From an uncultured Corynebacterium sp. (lineage in GTDB: Bacteria > Actinomycetota > Actinomycetes > Mycobacteriales > Mycobacteriaceae), in NCBI GenBank assembly GCA_946220775.1, contig CAMIFC010000032.1, positions 1 to 22,967 of the forward strand: 22,967 nucleotides of DNA. Reading direction: 5' to 3'. Each line of letters begins with the position of its first letter. Position 1 is the stretch's first letter. Positions 7,741-15,806 of the stretch are shown in pieces. A program made the translations under genes and the position numbers. Under the pieces are notes generated by a model that saw nothing but the letters and a program-made list of their open reading frames with translations, ran no database searches and was not told the origin of the DNA.

Positions 7741-8843
7741 CTAACAAGACAATTTATATTTCTGATTCTGATATGCCCATCGCTGATCGCGCCGCTGATC
7801 TCGCGGGCGGTTTGTCCCCCGCGGTCACGCGCGCGCTCCGCGAGTTTGTCGAGCGCCACGATTTAGCGTCCGAGGGTTTCGAGGAAGTCCACGTCGCCGA
7901 CCATTCCGGCGGTCGTTCGTTTACCCGCGTTTTTTCCGGACGCCAACTCGCCTCACTTTCTGAATCCGCCAATGGTCGTCGCGTGGAGTGGCGCAGTTTT
8001 ATCACTCCAAAGGGGAATGTCGCGGTGGTGCGGGAGGAACGCGCTGACGCGATTGGTTCGGTGTTTGACCGGGTGGGGCTGCCGGGGTTCGGTAAGTCTG
8101 GTGGTCGAAAGTCCGGCAGCGATTCCGACCGTGCGAAAGATGCTGTTTCCAATGTGGAAAACGCGATTACTGATGCTGTGAGCAGCGCTTTTGGCCCGGC
8201 TTTCGGTGGTGCCGTGGGTGGTGCTTTTGGTAGTTCGGTGAAGGGCGCGATGGATGATTTCAGCGCGAAGTTTGGTGATCGGATGCGTAATCACGATCGT
8301 TCGACGGAGCGTTGGATGGGTGGAAAGGATTCTGGCCGGACCAAGGAGTCTGGCCGTGGCTGGGGTTCGGGCGTTGTGAATCATAATGATGCCCGGTCTC
8401 GCAACGAGTCGGACCGTCCCCGTGACGACGATAATCGTTCGACTGAGTATGCCGATCGCGCAAATCGCAGTGAGCACACTGAGCTGGTGCAGCGTTCGGG
8501 CGAGGACTCGGAGGCGCGTGGCCACGAAAACGACAATAACCGTGCCGGCGACCGCGACCATGGCAACGAGCGAGACCGTCGCAGCGACCGTAGCGGTGGT
8601 GATGACCGCGGTCGCGGCCGTGGGTTCAGCGATCCAATGCAGCTGTTCCGGAACGTGACCGAGGATCGCCCATGGGCTAGCCGCGATCAGTCGGCCAGTC
8701 TGGAGGTCTTCGCGGATATCGAGGAACTCAAGGCCGCTGCGTTCCGCGAGCCAACCGAGTCGAAGCCGGAAATCCCCACGAACTTCATCGCTGCCACGGA
8801 GAAGGCGCTGAACACTCCACCAGTGGAGTACCTCGACATCTAG
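7737..8843 (+). CDS. EXLDI family protein with long disordered insertion
   Basis: 368 residues that begin MPNKTIYISD and end VEYLDI, the C-terminal signature that names the EXLDI family. The N-terminal 100 residues (helical AVTRALREFVER, then WRSFITPKGNVAVV) and the last 55 (SLEVFADIEELKAAAF to the end) fit family members I recall as much shorter single-domain proteins. Between them, from about 105 to 310, is an addition: a Gly/Ala-rich amphipathic stretch at 144-175, then a charged segment (183-300) dominated by Asp, Arg, Asn, Ser and Gly that is almost certainly disordered. The family has no established biochemical role. No Shine-Dalgarno is seen. Coding is supported by the family signature at both ends of one open frame. 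Confidence 0.8.
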   Translation: MPNKTIYISDSDMPIADRAADLAGGLSPAVTRALREFVERHDLASEGFEEVHVADHSGGRSFTRVFSGRQLASLSESANGRRVEWRSFITPKGNVAVVREERADAIGSVFDRVGLPGFGKSGGRKSGSDSDRAKDAVSNVENAITDAVSSAFGPAFGGAVGGAFGSSVKGAMDDFSAKFGDRMRNHDRSTERWMGGKDSGRTKESGRGWGSGVVNHNDARSRNESDRPRDDDNRSTEYADRANRSEHTELVQRSGEDSEARGHENDNNRAGDRDHGNERDRRSDRSGGDDRGRGRGFSDPMQLFRNVTEDRPWASRDQSASLEVFADIEELKAAAFREPTESKPEIPTNFIAATEKALNTPPVEYLDI

Positions 8844-8919
8844 TTGGCGCGAGCCCGCGCCCAGCAGCGCTGCGCTACCCCGAGCGTCAGGCCCGGCAGC
8901 GCCCAGCAGCACCCAACCG

Positions 8920-10044
8920 CTACTCCACCCGCAGCACCACGGAACCCGTGGTGCGGCGGGCCTGCAAGTCCTCGTGAGCCTGAGCCGCATCCGCCAGCTC
9001 ATAGGTGGCGCCGACGTTGACCTCCAGCACTCCTTCCGACACCCAGCGCAGCACCTCAGCAGCTCGACGCTGGTACTCGCCCGGCAGGCTGGTCCATACG
9101 TTCACGCTCGGGCGAGCCAAGTAGATATTCCCGTGACTATTCAGAGTCTGCGGATCAACCGGATCCACCGGCCCCGATGCCGCACCGAACAAGCACATCA
9201 GGCCACGCTGGCGGATGCACTCCAAGGACGTGGCAAACGTCGAGGCACCCACACCGTCGTACACCACATCCACCCCGGCGCGACCCGAAAGTGGCTGGCC
9301 AGAGGCGGAAACTTCCTCATCACTGCCACGAAGCTTCTCCGCTACCCGGCGAACCTCCTCGCCCGTGTATTCCTCATAACGCAACACCGCGTCAGCACCA
9401 CAGGCCTTCGCGATCTCCTCCTTCTCATCGGAGCTGACCAGCGAAATCACCTTCGCGCCCAAGTGCTTGGCCATGCGAGTCAGGATCTGCCCCACCCCAC
9501 CGGCACCAGCGGTGATCACGCAAATGGAATCCTCATCCAGCGGATACACGCCCGTCGCCAGCGCATGAGCCGTCGTTCCCTGCAGCAGAATCGCTGCGGC
9601 CTCTTCGTCGCTCATTCCGGACAGCACTGCCACCGCCCGGTCCGCATCCACAAGGCAGTACTGCGCGTAAGCTCCTGCGGCCTCACTGAACGCCACCCGA
9701 TCCCCCACCTTCGCCGCGCCACCTGCCCCGACTGCGCCCGCAGCCCCCGCCGCCGCGGCAGCACCATCCACGTCAGCCCCCACCGCGACGACCACACCAG
9801 AACCCTCGCGCCCCAGGATATTTGGCAGGTCAGTGGGGTAAATGCCCTCGCGGAAATAGGTATCCACATAGTTCAGCCCCGCCACGGACACCCGCACCAA
9901 CAGCTGCTTCGGCCCGGGCTGCGGAACTGGTACATCGGTGTCCAGCTGCAGCACCTCCGGGCCACCATTCTTGTGGTGCCGGATGGCGGTCATCGTCTCG
10001 GGAATCGTGGAATCAACAGTGTGATCAGCAACAGAATTAGTCAT
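8920..10044 (-). CDS. Quinone oxidoreductase-like NADPH dehydrogenase (zinc-free MDR family)
   Basis: 374 residues of the medium-chain dehydrogenase/reductase fold. The N-terminal GroES-like part contains GLNYVDTYFREG and LGREGSG, typical of QOR enzymes; the nucleotide-binding motif AGAGGVG is at 179-185. The zinc ligands of alcohol dehydrogenases are absent, as expected for NADPH:quinone reductases. Likely reaction: NADPH-dependent reduction of quinones or reactive enones. An 18-residue Ala/Gly-only insertion (94-111) sits in the loop before KVGDRV and is a local repeat expansion. The start at 10044 follows a G-rich GGGTGGGGG; a later ATG at codon 18 (MTAIRHH) would give the length more usual for the family. 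It is divergent from the epimerase gene and convergent with EXLDI. Confidence 0.88.
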   Translation of the reverse strand: MTNSVADHTVDSTIPETMTAIRHHKNGGPEVLQLDTDVPVPQPGPKQLLVRVSVAGLNYVDTYFREGIYPTDLPNILGREGSGVVVAVGADVDGAAAAAGAAGAVGAGGAAKVGDRVAFSEAAGAYAQYCLVDADRAVAVLSGMSDEEAAAILLQGTTAHALATGVYPLDEDSICVITAGAGGVGQILTRMAKHLGAKVISLVSSDEKEEIAKACGADAVLRYEEYTGEEVRRVAEKLRGSDEEVSASGQPLSGRAGVDVVYDGVGASTFATSLECIRQRGLMCLFGAASGPVDPVDPQTLNSHGNIYLARPSVNVWTSLPGEYQRRAAEVLRWVSEGVLEVNVGATYELADAAQAHEDLQARRTTGSVVLRVE

Positions 10045-10118
10045 GCCCCCACCCTAACGTTGCGGGCGGACAGATAGGGTGGGTAACTAAAGCGTTTTCG
10101 TCACGACAGAGGGCTTCC

Positions 10119-11108
10119 ATGCAGATCAAACACGTCACCATCACCGGCGCAGCGGGCTTTCTAGGCACCGCCATTATCAACCGCCTGCGTCAGAAATACC
10201 CCGACGTGGAGATCCTCGGCATTGTCCTCAGCGAGGACGATCGGCAGCGGCTCAGGGAGATGGGGGTGGCGTCCGAAATTTGCGATGTTTCGAACAACGA
10301 GCAGGTCACCGCGACGATCGGCCCCACGGACGCGATCATCCACTGCGCCGCGATCGTGACAATCGACGACTTCGTCAGCCCGAAGGTCCGCGCCGTCAAC
10401 GTCGGCGGTACCCGCAATATTTTGGACGCCAGCCGGCGCCACCATGCCCGGCTCGTGTACATTTCCAGCGTCCATGCTCTGACCGAAAAACCACGCGGCG
10501 AGATCATGGCTGAAGCCGACCACTTCGACCCTGCGGAGGTCGTCGGCGGTTATGCGAAAACCAAGGCGGAGGCCGCGCAGCTGGTGCTGGACGCCACCGA
10601 TGTGGAGCGTGTGATCCTGCACCCCAGTGGCATCATCGGGCCGGGTGATCCGGGGTCGACGAACCTCACGAACCTGGTGGACAGGCTGATCAGTGGTGAG
10701 CTGGGTGTCGTGATCTCCGGTGGCTACGACATGGTGGATGTGCGGGACGTTGCTGCCGCGGCGGTGACGGCACTGACCACGGGTGATGGTTGTTATGTGC
10801 TCAGCGGGCACTACGCCACGATTCGGGAAATCGGTGACCTCGTGACTACGCAGGTTGGGCGGCGGAAACCACTCGTGCTGCCGCAATGGCTGGCGAAGGT
10901 CGGGGCGATTCCTGCGGAGTGGATCGCGAACCTGTTTGGGCGGCTGCCACTATTCACCCGCTATTCGCTATACACCCTGAACTCCGGCAACCGGTTCAGC
11001 TATGCCAAGGCACAGCGGGAATTGGGATTCAGCCCTCGGCCAGTGCCGGAAAGTATCCACGACATGGTGGAGTACCTCCAAGCGCGGCAGGACAAAGCCA
11101 AGAATTAG
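10119..11108 (+). CDS. NAD-dependent epimerase/dehydratase family protein (extended SDR)
   Basis: 329 residues with the extended-SDR hallmarks: TGAAGFLG (9-16) for NAD(P), SS at 116-117, and Tyr145/Lys149 in YAKTK as catalytic pair. The central part (HPSGIIGPGD, VDVRDVA) resembles dihydroflavonol-reductase or 3-beta-hydroxysteroid-dehydrogenase-like members more than sugar-nucleotide epimerases, so a reductase or dehydrogenase on a hydroxyl substrate is as likely as an epimerase. AGAGGG 5 nt before the ATG supports the start. Its stop overlaps the convergent MFS gene stop by 4 bp, so antisense read-through between the two is probable. Confidence 0.88.
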   Translation: MQIKHVTITGAAGFLGTAIINRLRQKYPDVEILGIVLSEDDRQRLREMGVASEICDVSNNEQVTATIGPTDAIIHCAAIVTIDDFVSPKVRAVNVGGTRNILDASRRHHARLVYISSVHALTEKPRGEIMAEADHFDPAEVVGGYAKTKAEAAQLVLDATDVERVILHPSGIIGPGDPGSTNLTNLVDRLISGELGVVISGGYDMVDVRDVAAAAVTALTTGDGCYVLSGHYATIREIGDLVTTQVGRRKPLVLPQWLAKVGAIPAEWIANLFGRLPLFTRYSLYTLNSGNRFSYAKAQRELGFSPRPVPESIHDMVEYLQARQDKAKN

Positions 11109-12478
11109 GCGCGCTGCTTCGCGGCGTGTTGCACCGGGCTGGACGGCTTCGGGGTCCGCCGCTTCGGGCCTTGCAGCGCCAGGATCGCCAGCATGGTCAG
11201 GATCATCACTCCTGCGCATCCCACATAAAGCGCCACGGGAGTCCAGCCATTATCAACCAGGTAACCGACCAGCACCGGTCCGAGGATCGCGCCGAAGCGA
11301 GACACTCCCAGAGCCACGCCCACTCCCGTGCCACGCAAGCGGAAGGGGTAGGACTGCGGGGTGACGGTATATATGCCCGTCACACAACCATTGAGCAGCA
11401 TGCCAACGGCCACACCCGCGACGAACATCAGCGCTGGAAAGCTCGTGCTGCTGATGAACGCGACCAGCACCACGGCGGCCACGCCGCTGAAACCAATCAG
11501 CACCGCCCGAGGGGTAAACCGCGTGGTCAGCAGACCAAACGCCAACGAACCAATCGTTCCACCGAACATCAGCATAATGCCGCCCAGCACCGACTGCTCG
11601 GGGTCCAGGCCGGCTTGCTCCAGGAGCTTCGGCGTCCACTGGCTCGCGAAGTTGAAACCTAGCATGACCAGTCCAAATGCCAACCACAGCAGCAGAGTCT
11701 TCTTCCAGAACTCCGGTGCCAGCAGCTCGCTGACCCGGGCGTTATCGCCCTTATCCCGAATCCGAACCTGCACCGGCTCCCCCGGCTGCGCCTTCTTCAG
11801 CTTCACCGCCAACTGCTGAACCGCATCCTGCCCCTGGTGCGTCGCGAGGGCCTCGGGAATTTCCGGCACCAGCCACAGCACCACCAGCAACGCCACCGCG
11901 GTCAGCGCCGCACCCGTGACGAAAATCGCTCGCCACCCGTACGTCGGAACCAGGCCATTCGCCAGGACGCCACACAACGTCGCGCCTAGACCATATCCAG
12001 CCGCATAGATCGCCATCGCCAATCCACGGAATCGCAGGTTGGAAAACTCCGAGGTCAGCACCGTGGCACACGCCAAGGCACCGCCCACTCCAATGCCTGT
12101 GATGACGCGGTAGATGAATAGCGTGGTGGCGTCCCCGGCAAAATTGGTGAGGATCAGGCCAAGCAAATTAATCAACAACGACACGACGATTAAGCGCTTA
12201 CGGCCCAGTCGGTCAGCCAGTGGCGCGAGGATCACCGCGCCGATCGCGATGCCGATGAGCGCCGAGGACAGCAGCCAGCCCAGGTGGGAGGCGGACAGTA
12301 CGAACTCCTCGGATACGGGAGTCGCCGTGAAGGCCATCGCGACGAGGTCATAACCATCGAGGGCGTTGACGAAACACGCCACCCCAACGATCAGCCACTG
12401 GTAAGCGGACATCGGTGTGCGGTCGATCAGAGTGCGGAAATCAGCGTGGGACGGGGCCGTCTGGGTGTGCACGGTCAT
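11105..12478 (-). CDS. MFS transporter, aromatic acid:H+ symporter (AAHS) type
   Basis: 457 residues with about twelve hydrophobic segments and a long charged loop near the middle. DGYDLVA at 41-47 in the first membrane segment and ADRLGRKR (88-95) between segments 2 and 3 are the signatures of the PcaK/BenK group that imports benzoate, protocatechuate and similar acids with protons. No aromatic catabolic genes are in this window. Instead the gene follows metB on the same strand with only 25 bp between, which points to a shared transcript and perhaps a sulfur- or methionine-related anion as substrate; that is inference. The Lys/Arg-rich C-terminal tail is cytoplasmic. Confidence 0.9.
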   Translation of the reverse strand: MTVHTQTAPSHADFRTLIDRTPMSAYQWLIVGVACFVNALDGYDLVAMAFTATPVSEEFVLSASHLGWLLSSALIGIAIGAVILAPLADRLGRKRLIVVSLLINLLGLILTNFAGDATTLFIYRVITGIGVGGALACATVLTSEFSNLRFRGLAMAIYAAGYGLGATLCGVLANGLVPTYGWRAIFVTGAALTAVALLVVLWLVPEIPEALATHQGQDAVQQLAVKLKKAQPGEPVQVRIRDKGDNARVSELLAPEFWKKTLLLWLAFGLVMLGFNFASQWTPKLLEQAGLDPEQSVLGGIMLMFGGTIGSLAFGLLTTRFTPRAVLIGFSGVAAVVLVAFISSTSFPALMFVAGVAVGMLLNGCVTGIYTVTPQSYPFRLRGTGVGVALGVSRFGAILGPVLVGYLVDNGWTPVALYVGCAGVMILTMLAILALQGPKRRTPKPSSPVQHAAKQRA

Positions 12479-12503
12479 GTGTTAGCTTTCAGTTTCGGGG
12501 CAG

Positions 12504-13859
12504 CTACGCGGCGGCGACGGCATCCAGCGCCTGTGCCAGATCTGCGAGGAGGTCTTCAACGTTCTCGATGCCAATGGATAGCCTCACCAGGTCGCGCGGC
12601 ACTTCCAGCTGCGAGCCGACGACGGACTGGTGAGTCATGCTCGTGGGATGCTCGACCAAGGACTCCACCCCGCCCAGCGACTCCGCCAAACAAATAACCT
12701 TCGTGGCCTGCACAAACACGCGAGCTGCTTCCTCGGAATGCAGACGGATGGAGATCATGCCGCCAAAATCATCCATTTGTTTGACCGCCGCCGCGTGAGT
12801 CGGGTGATCCGGCAGCCCAGGGAACAACACCTGCGCAACCTCCTCGCGGCCAGCCAAGAACTCCGCGATCGCCTGCGCATTGGAGCAGTGTCGATCCATC
12901 CGCACGCCAAGCGTCTTAATTCCACGTGCCGTGAGGTATGCATCAAAGGGGCTCATCACCGGACCCACACCGCCGAGGAGGAAATTGAGTTCCTGATCTA
13001 GGGTGGCGTCCTTACAGACGACGGCACCGCCGACGACATCGGAATGGCCGCCGAGGTATTTGGTGGTCGAATGCAGGACGATATCCGCGCCGAGCTCCAG
13101 CGGGCGCTGCAAGTACGGGGACGCGAAGGTGTTATCCACGATCAGGCGCGCATCGGCATCGAGAGTTTCGCGGGCGTTGTCGAGCACAGTGGCGACGGCG
13201 GCGATGTCCGTCACCGCGAGCAGCGGGTTCGTCGGCGTTTCCAACCAGACAATCTTCGTGCGCGGGCGCAGCACGTCGGCGATCTGCTGTGGATTGGTCG
13301 TGTCCACGACGTCAAACTCCACGCCCCACTGCTTAAACACCGTGTCGATGAGGCGGTGGGTGCCACCATAAGCGTCGTTGCCCATGATCAGGTGGTCGCC
13401 GGGGCGCAAGATCGCGCGCAGCAACAAGTCCGTGGCAGCCATGCCAGAAGAGAACACGCGACCATAGACTGCTTCGTCTAGATTCACCCCTTCTAGGTCC
13501 GCGATGGTCCGCGCCAACGCATCGACGGTCGGGTTGGCCACACGGCCATATTCGTAGCCGCCGCGCAGATCGTTCGGCGCATTTTGGGCGTACGTCGTGG
13601 ACGCGTAGATGGGGACGTTAATCGAACCAAAGTGATTATCCGGCGTGTAGCCCGAGTGGATCGACCGCGTATCGATACCTGCCGTGGCCTGCGGTTTTGA
13701 GGTGTTTTGCGGGCCGATTTGAGTCCCCGGCCGGTAGGTTGGCAATTCGCTTGGCTGGAAACTGGTTGCGGTTGACTGGGCAGGCTGGACTGGCTGGCCT
13801 GCGGGTGCGGCATGGCCGTTGTGGCCGTTGCTGCCTGGGTTGCCAGGATTGGCGGTCAT
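12504..13859 (-). CDS. metB: Cystathionine gamma-synthase (Cys/Met metabolism PLP enzyme)
   Basis: 451 residues of the PLP-dependent Cys/Met family. YEYGR (102-106), SSGMAA (137-142), DNTFASPYLQRP and Lys267 in HSTTKYLGGHSD, the expected Schiff-base lysine, are intact. Sequence style and the McbR operator upstream fit MetB, which condenses an O-acyl-homoserine with cysteine to cystathionine; cystathionine gamma-lyase or O-acetylhomoserine sulfhydrylase are alternatives within the family. The catalytic core starts near GIDTRSIHSG at residue 61; the preceding 60 residues are a Pro/Gly/Gln/Asn-rich tail not usual in this enzyme. The ATG at 13859 has AAGGAG 8 nt upstream, which supports the long form. 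It probably shares a transcript with the MFS gene. Confidence 0.9.
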   Translation of the reverse strand: MTANPGNPGSNGHNGHAAPAGQPVQPAQSTATSFQPSELPTYRPGTQIGPQNTSKPQATAGIDTRSIHSGYTPDNHFGSINVPIYASTTYAQNAPNDLRGGYEYGRVANPTVDALARTIADLEGVNLDEAVYGRVFSSGMAATDLLLRAILRPGDHLIMGNDAYGGTHRLIDTVFKQWGVEFDVVDTTNPQQIADVLRPRTKIVWLETPTNPLLAVTDIAAVATVLDNARETLDADARLIVDNTFASPYLQRPLELGADIVLHSTTKYLGGHSDVVGGAVVCKDATLDQELNFLLGGVGPVMSPFDAYLTARGIKTLGVRMDRHCSNAQAIAEFLAGREEVAQVLFPGLPDHPTHAAAVKQMDDFGGMISIRLHSEEAARVFVQATKVICLAESLGGVESLVEHPTSMTHQSVVGSQLEVPRDLVRLSIGIENVEDLLADLAQALDAVAAA

Positions 13860-13918
13860 GTCGCGGACTCCTTCACGTCGTTGAGCAAAGCGCGTAGAGC
13901 ACCTGCTAGGTTTCTCAC

Positions 13919-13947
13919 ATAGTAGACCAAGCTGTCTATTAGGCCAA
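13919..13947 (-). promoter_or_regulatory. metB promoter TTGGCC-N17-TACTAT
   Basis: Reading the minus strand, TTGGCC (plus 13947-13942) and TACTAT (plus 13924-13919) are separated by exactly 17 bp. TACTAT fits the actinobacterial -10 consensus TANNNT. Transcription would start near 13912, giving a leader of about 50 nt with AAGGAG before the ATG. The McbR operator fills most of the spacer and touches the -10. Confidence 0.65.
13923..13938. promoter_or_regulatory. McbR operator TAGAC-N6-GTCTA
   Basis: TAGACCAAGCTGTCTA at 13923-13938 is a perfect match to the TAGAC-N6-GTCTA inverted repeat known as the target of McbR, the corynebacterial repressor of methionine and cysteine biosynthesis that responds to S-adenosylhomocysteine. 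It overlaps the spacer and the first two bases of the metB -10 element, an ideal place for repression, and lies 38 bp upstream of the divergent glycosylase start. Confidence 0.85.
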
Positions 13948-13975
13948 GCTGCGCCCGTTTGGCAAGGTGGTAATC

Positions 13976-14662
13976 ATGCCTTCTTTTCAGGACGCCACCC
14001 CCTCCCCCGTCACACCAATTGATTTTTCTCGGCCTGCCGATGAAGTTGCACCGCGCCTTATCGGCGCGGTGATTTATCGAGCTGGCGTGGGGATTCGGCT
14101 GACGGAGGTGGAGGCCTACCTCGGAGAAGCGGACCCTGCTTCTCATGCTTTTATCGGCGAGACCAGCAGGAACTCCACGATGTTCGGTCCGCCGCAGCAT
14201 TTGTACGTTTACGCGAGTTATGGCGTTCACCGGGCAGGGAACTTGGTGTGTTCCCCGGACGGGGTGGCTGGCGGAGTGCTACTGCGAGCCGGTGAGGTGG
14301 TGATCGGCGCTGACGTGGCGCGCGCCCGGCGCACGGCTCAGCAGTATTCAAAGGACGGCCGCCCGCGCAAAACTCCGAAGCCACCCACGGAAGCTGGATT
14401 AGCTCGTGGTCCAGGCAACTTGGGACGCGCGCTGGGATTGGATTTAACGGTTAATGGTTCGGCAGTGGTTCAAGTAAGCTCGTTGCCGGAGTCGCTGACC
14501 AGCAGCGACGATGCCGAACAGGTTTTGCTACAGCCGGGTTCACCGACGCGCTCGGTTCGTGGCCCGCGCATCGGGATTTCCAAGAATGTGGAGGCCCCAC
14601 TGCGGTTTTGGGTGCCCGGCGACCTGACGGTCACGACACCACGCTCCGCGCCGCGGACATAA
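13976..14662 (+). CDS. DNA-3-methyladenine glycosylase (AAG/MPG family)
   Basis: 228 residues from the ATG at 13976, chosen because AAGGTGG lies 5 nt before it; a GTG at 13967 in the same frame overlaps that ribosome-binding site. RLTEVEAYLG (41-50) holds the catalytic glutamate of the AAG fold, followed by DPASHA, MFGPPQHLYVYASYGVH and RGPGNLGRALG, all family-specific. The enzyme removes 3-methyladenine and other alkylated or deaminated purines in base excision repair. It is divergent from metB, so a regulator at the McbR site could affect it too. The gene ends 3 bp from the convergent HNH lipoprotein gene. Confidence 0.92.
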   Translation: MPSFQDATPSPVTPIDFSRPADEVAPRLIGAVIYRAGVGIRLTEVEAYLGEADPASHAFIGETSRNSTMFGPPQHLYVYASYGVHRAGNLVCSPDGVAGGVLLRAGEVVIGADVARARRTAQQYSKDGRPRKTPKPPTEAGLARGPGNLGRALGLDLTVNGSAVVQVSSLPESLTSSDDAEQVLLQPGSPTRSVRGPRIGISKNVEAPLRFWVPGDLTVTTPRSAPRT

Positions 14663-14665
14663 CGC

Positions 14666-15796
14666 CTACTCGCAGGCGACGCCGTCCCTATCCCGATCGA
14701 GTGCCAGGCGATACCCCGGTTCACCTGCATGAAGCGGAGCCGCGCCAGCTGCCCGGGCTGCCGCACAGTTCTTGTAGTAAACGTCACCACCAGACTGTGC
14801 CGGCTGGACCGGCGCAGGCTGCGGCGCCGGAGCCTGCTGGTGTACCGGTGCCGGAACGTGGTTCGGGGCGGGCGCCGGCTTTGGAGCCGGCTCAGGATTC
14901 GGGGCTGGTGCCGGGCTGGCGTCCTGAACAGCGGCAACCGCGTGAGCACCCGTGCCCGTGCCGTCGCCGGCCAGGTTGATGGAACCGGCGCCACAGCCGT
15001 CGAGGATTCCGGAGATGGCGTCGCGCTCCGCCTCGGTCACCCACAGCTCATACGCGTGCTTCACGTTAACTTGGATCGCGACGTACTGGCAGCGGAACCC
15101 CTTGTTGGATGGCAGCCACGTCGCGGCGTCCGCATCGCCCTTCTGCATATTCGCTGGACCATCAACCGCGAGCAGGTTGCGGTGGTCATTCGCAAGCTCT
15201 TCACGCCGTTGCGGGCTGAGCTGCTGCGCGCCCTTCTGCCACGCGTCCGACAGCGCCACGACATGGTCGATGTGCACCGCGTTCGAGGTGTCCTGCCCAC
15301 GCAGGAAGTTGATCTGCTGCCCGGTGTACGGCTCGTTCAGCGTCCCCGACAGCACCTTGCAACCCTTCGGCGCATCGACGTTGTCCATATCCCTACTTAG
15401 GACGTCATTGCGCTGATCACAGCCATTCTGATCCGTATCTTTCCAGCGCTGGCCGAACTGGTCTCGGGAGTAACCCGTTTTCGGTGCACGTCCCTTCACG
15501 GCGAGGAGGGAGAGTTTGTGTCGGATCTCATCAACGGCTGCGTCACCGGTTGCGACACCGGGGCCTTCGGCCTCATTGCGGTTGGTGCCCGACGCATCAG
15601 GGCTATCCGCGGAGGTGGATTGCTGGGAGGAGGATGTGGTGGAGCGGGTGGCGTCCGAAGATGAATCGACGGGATCGCACGCGGCGACGAAAACGAGGGA
15701 GGCGGTCGCGACGATGGCCGCGAGGCGGCGGGAACCGGCGGGCGCTGTGCTGCGCCGACGAAGGTTAAGAGTTGGAAACAGGCTGGTTAACTTCAT
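14666..15796 (-). CDS. Secreted lipoprotein with DUF1524-type HNH nuclease and excalibur domains
   Basis: 376 residues from the ATG at 15796 (AAGG 8 nt upstream; the frame is open to 15826). A signal peptide ends in the lipobox VAAC with Cys40, so the product is exported and lipid-anchored. A Ser/Thr-rich spacer leads to an HNH-type domain with HIDH (175-178) and NDHRNLLAVDG followed by an asparagine, as in DUF1524 nucleases. Then a Pro/Ala linker (about 294-333) and a C-terminal excalibur module (about 337-376) with paired Cys and the DRDRDGVACE calcium motif. Expected role: extracellular, wall-tethered DNase or RNase for nutrient capture or against foreign DNA. It follows the glycosyltransferase gene by 10 bp, suggesting one transcript. 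Confidence 0.88.
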   Translation of the reverse strand: MKLTSLFPTLNLRRRSTAPAGSRRLAAIVATASLVFVAACDPVDSSSDATRSTTSSSQQSTSADSPDASGTNRNEAEGPGVATGDAAVDEIRHKLSLLAVKGRAPKTGYSRDQFGQRWKDTDQNGCDQRNDVLSRDMDNVDAPKGCKVLSGTLNEPYTGQQINFLRGQDTSNAVHIDHVVALSDAWQKGAQQLSPQRREELANDHRNLLAVDGPANMQKGDADAATWLPSNKGFRCQYVAIQVNVKHAYELWVTEAERDAISGILDGCGAGSINLAGDGTGTGAHAVAAVQDASPAPAPNPEPAPKPAPAPNHVPAPVHQQAPAPQPAPVQPAQSGGDVYYKNCAAARAAGAAPLHAGEPGYRLALDRDRDGVACE

Positions 15797-15806
15797 GTGA
15801 TGAACC

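Noticed and set aside
7953..9002. 349-residue minus-strand frame opposite EXLDI
   Set aside because: Thr/Ile/Arg-rich translation without motifs; it mirrors the EXLDI codons and overlaps the quinone oxidoreductase gene.
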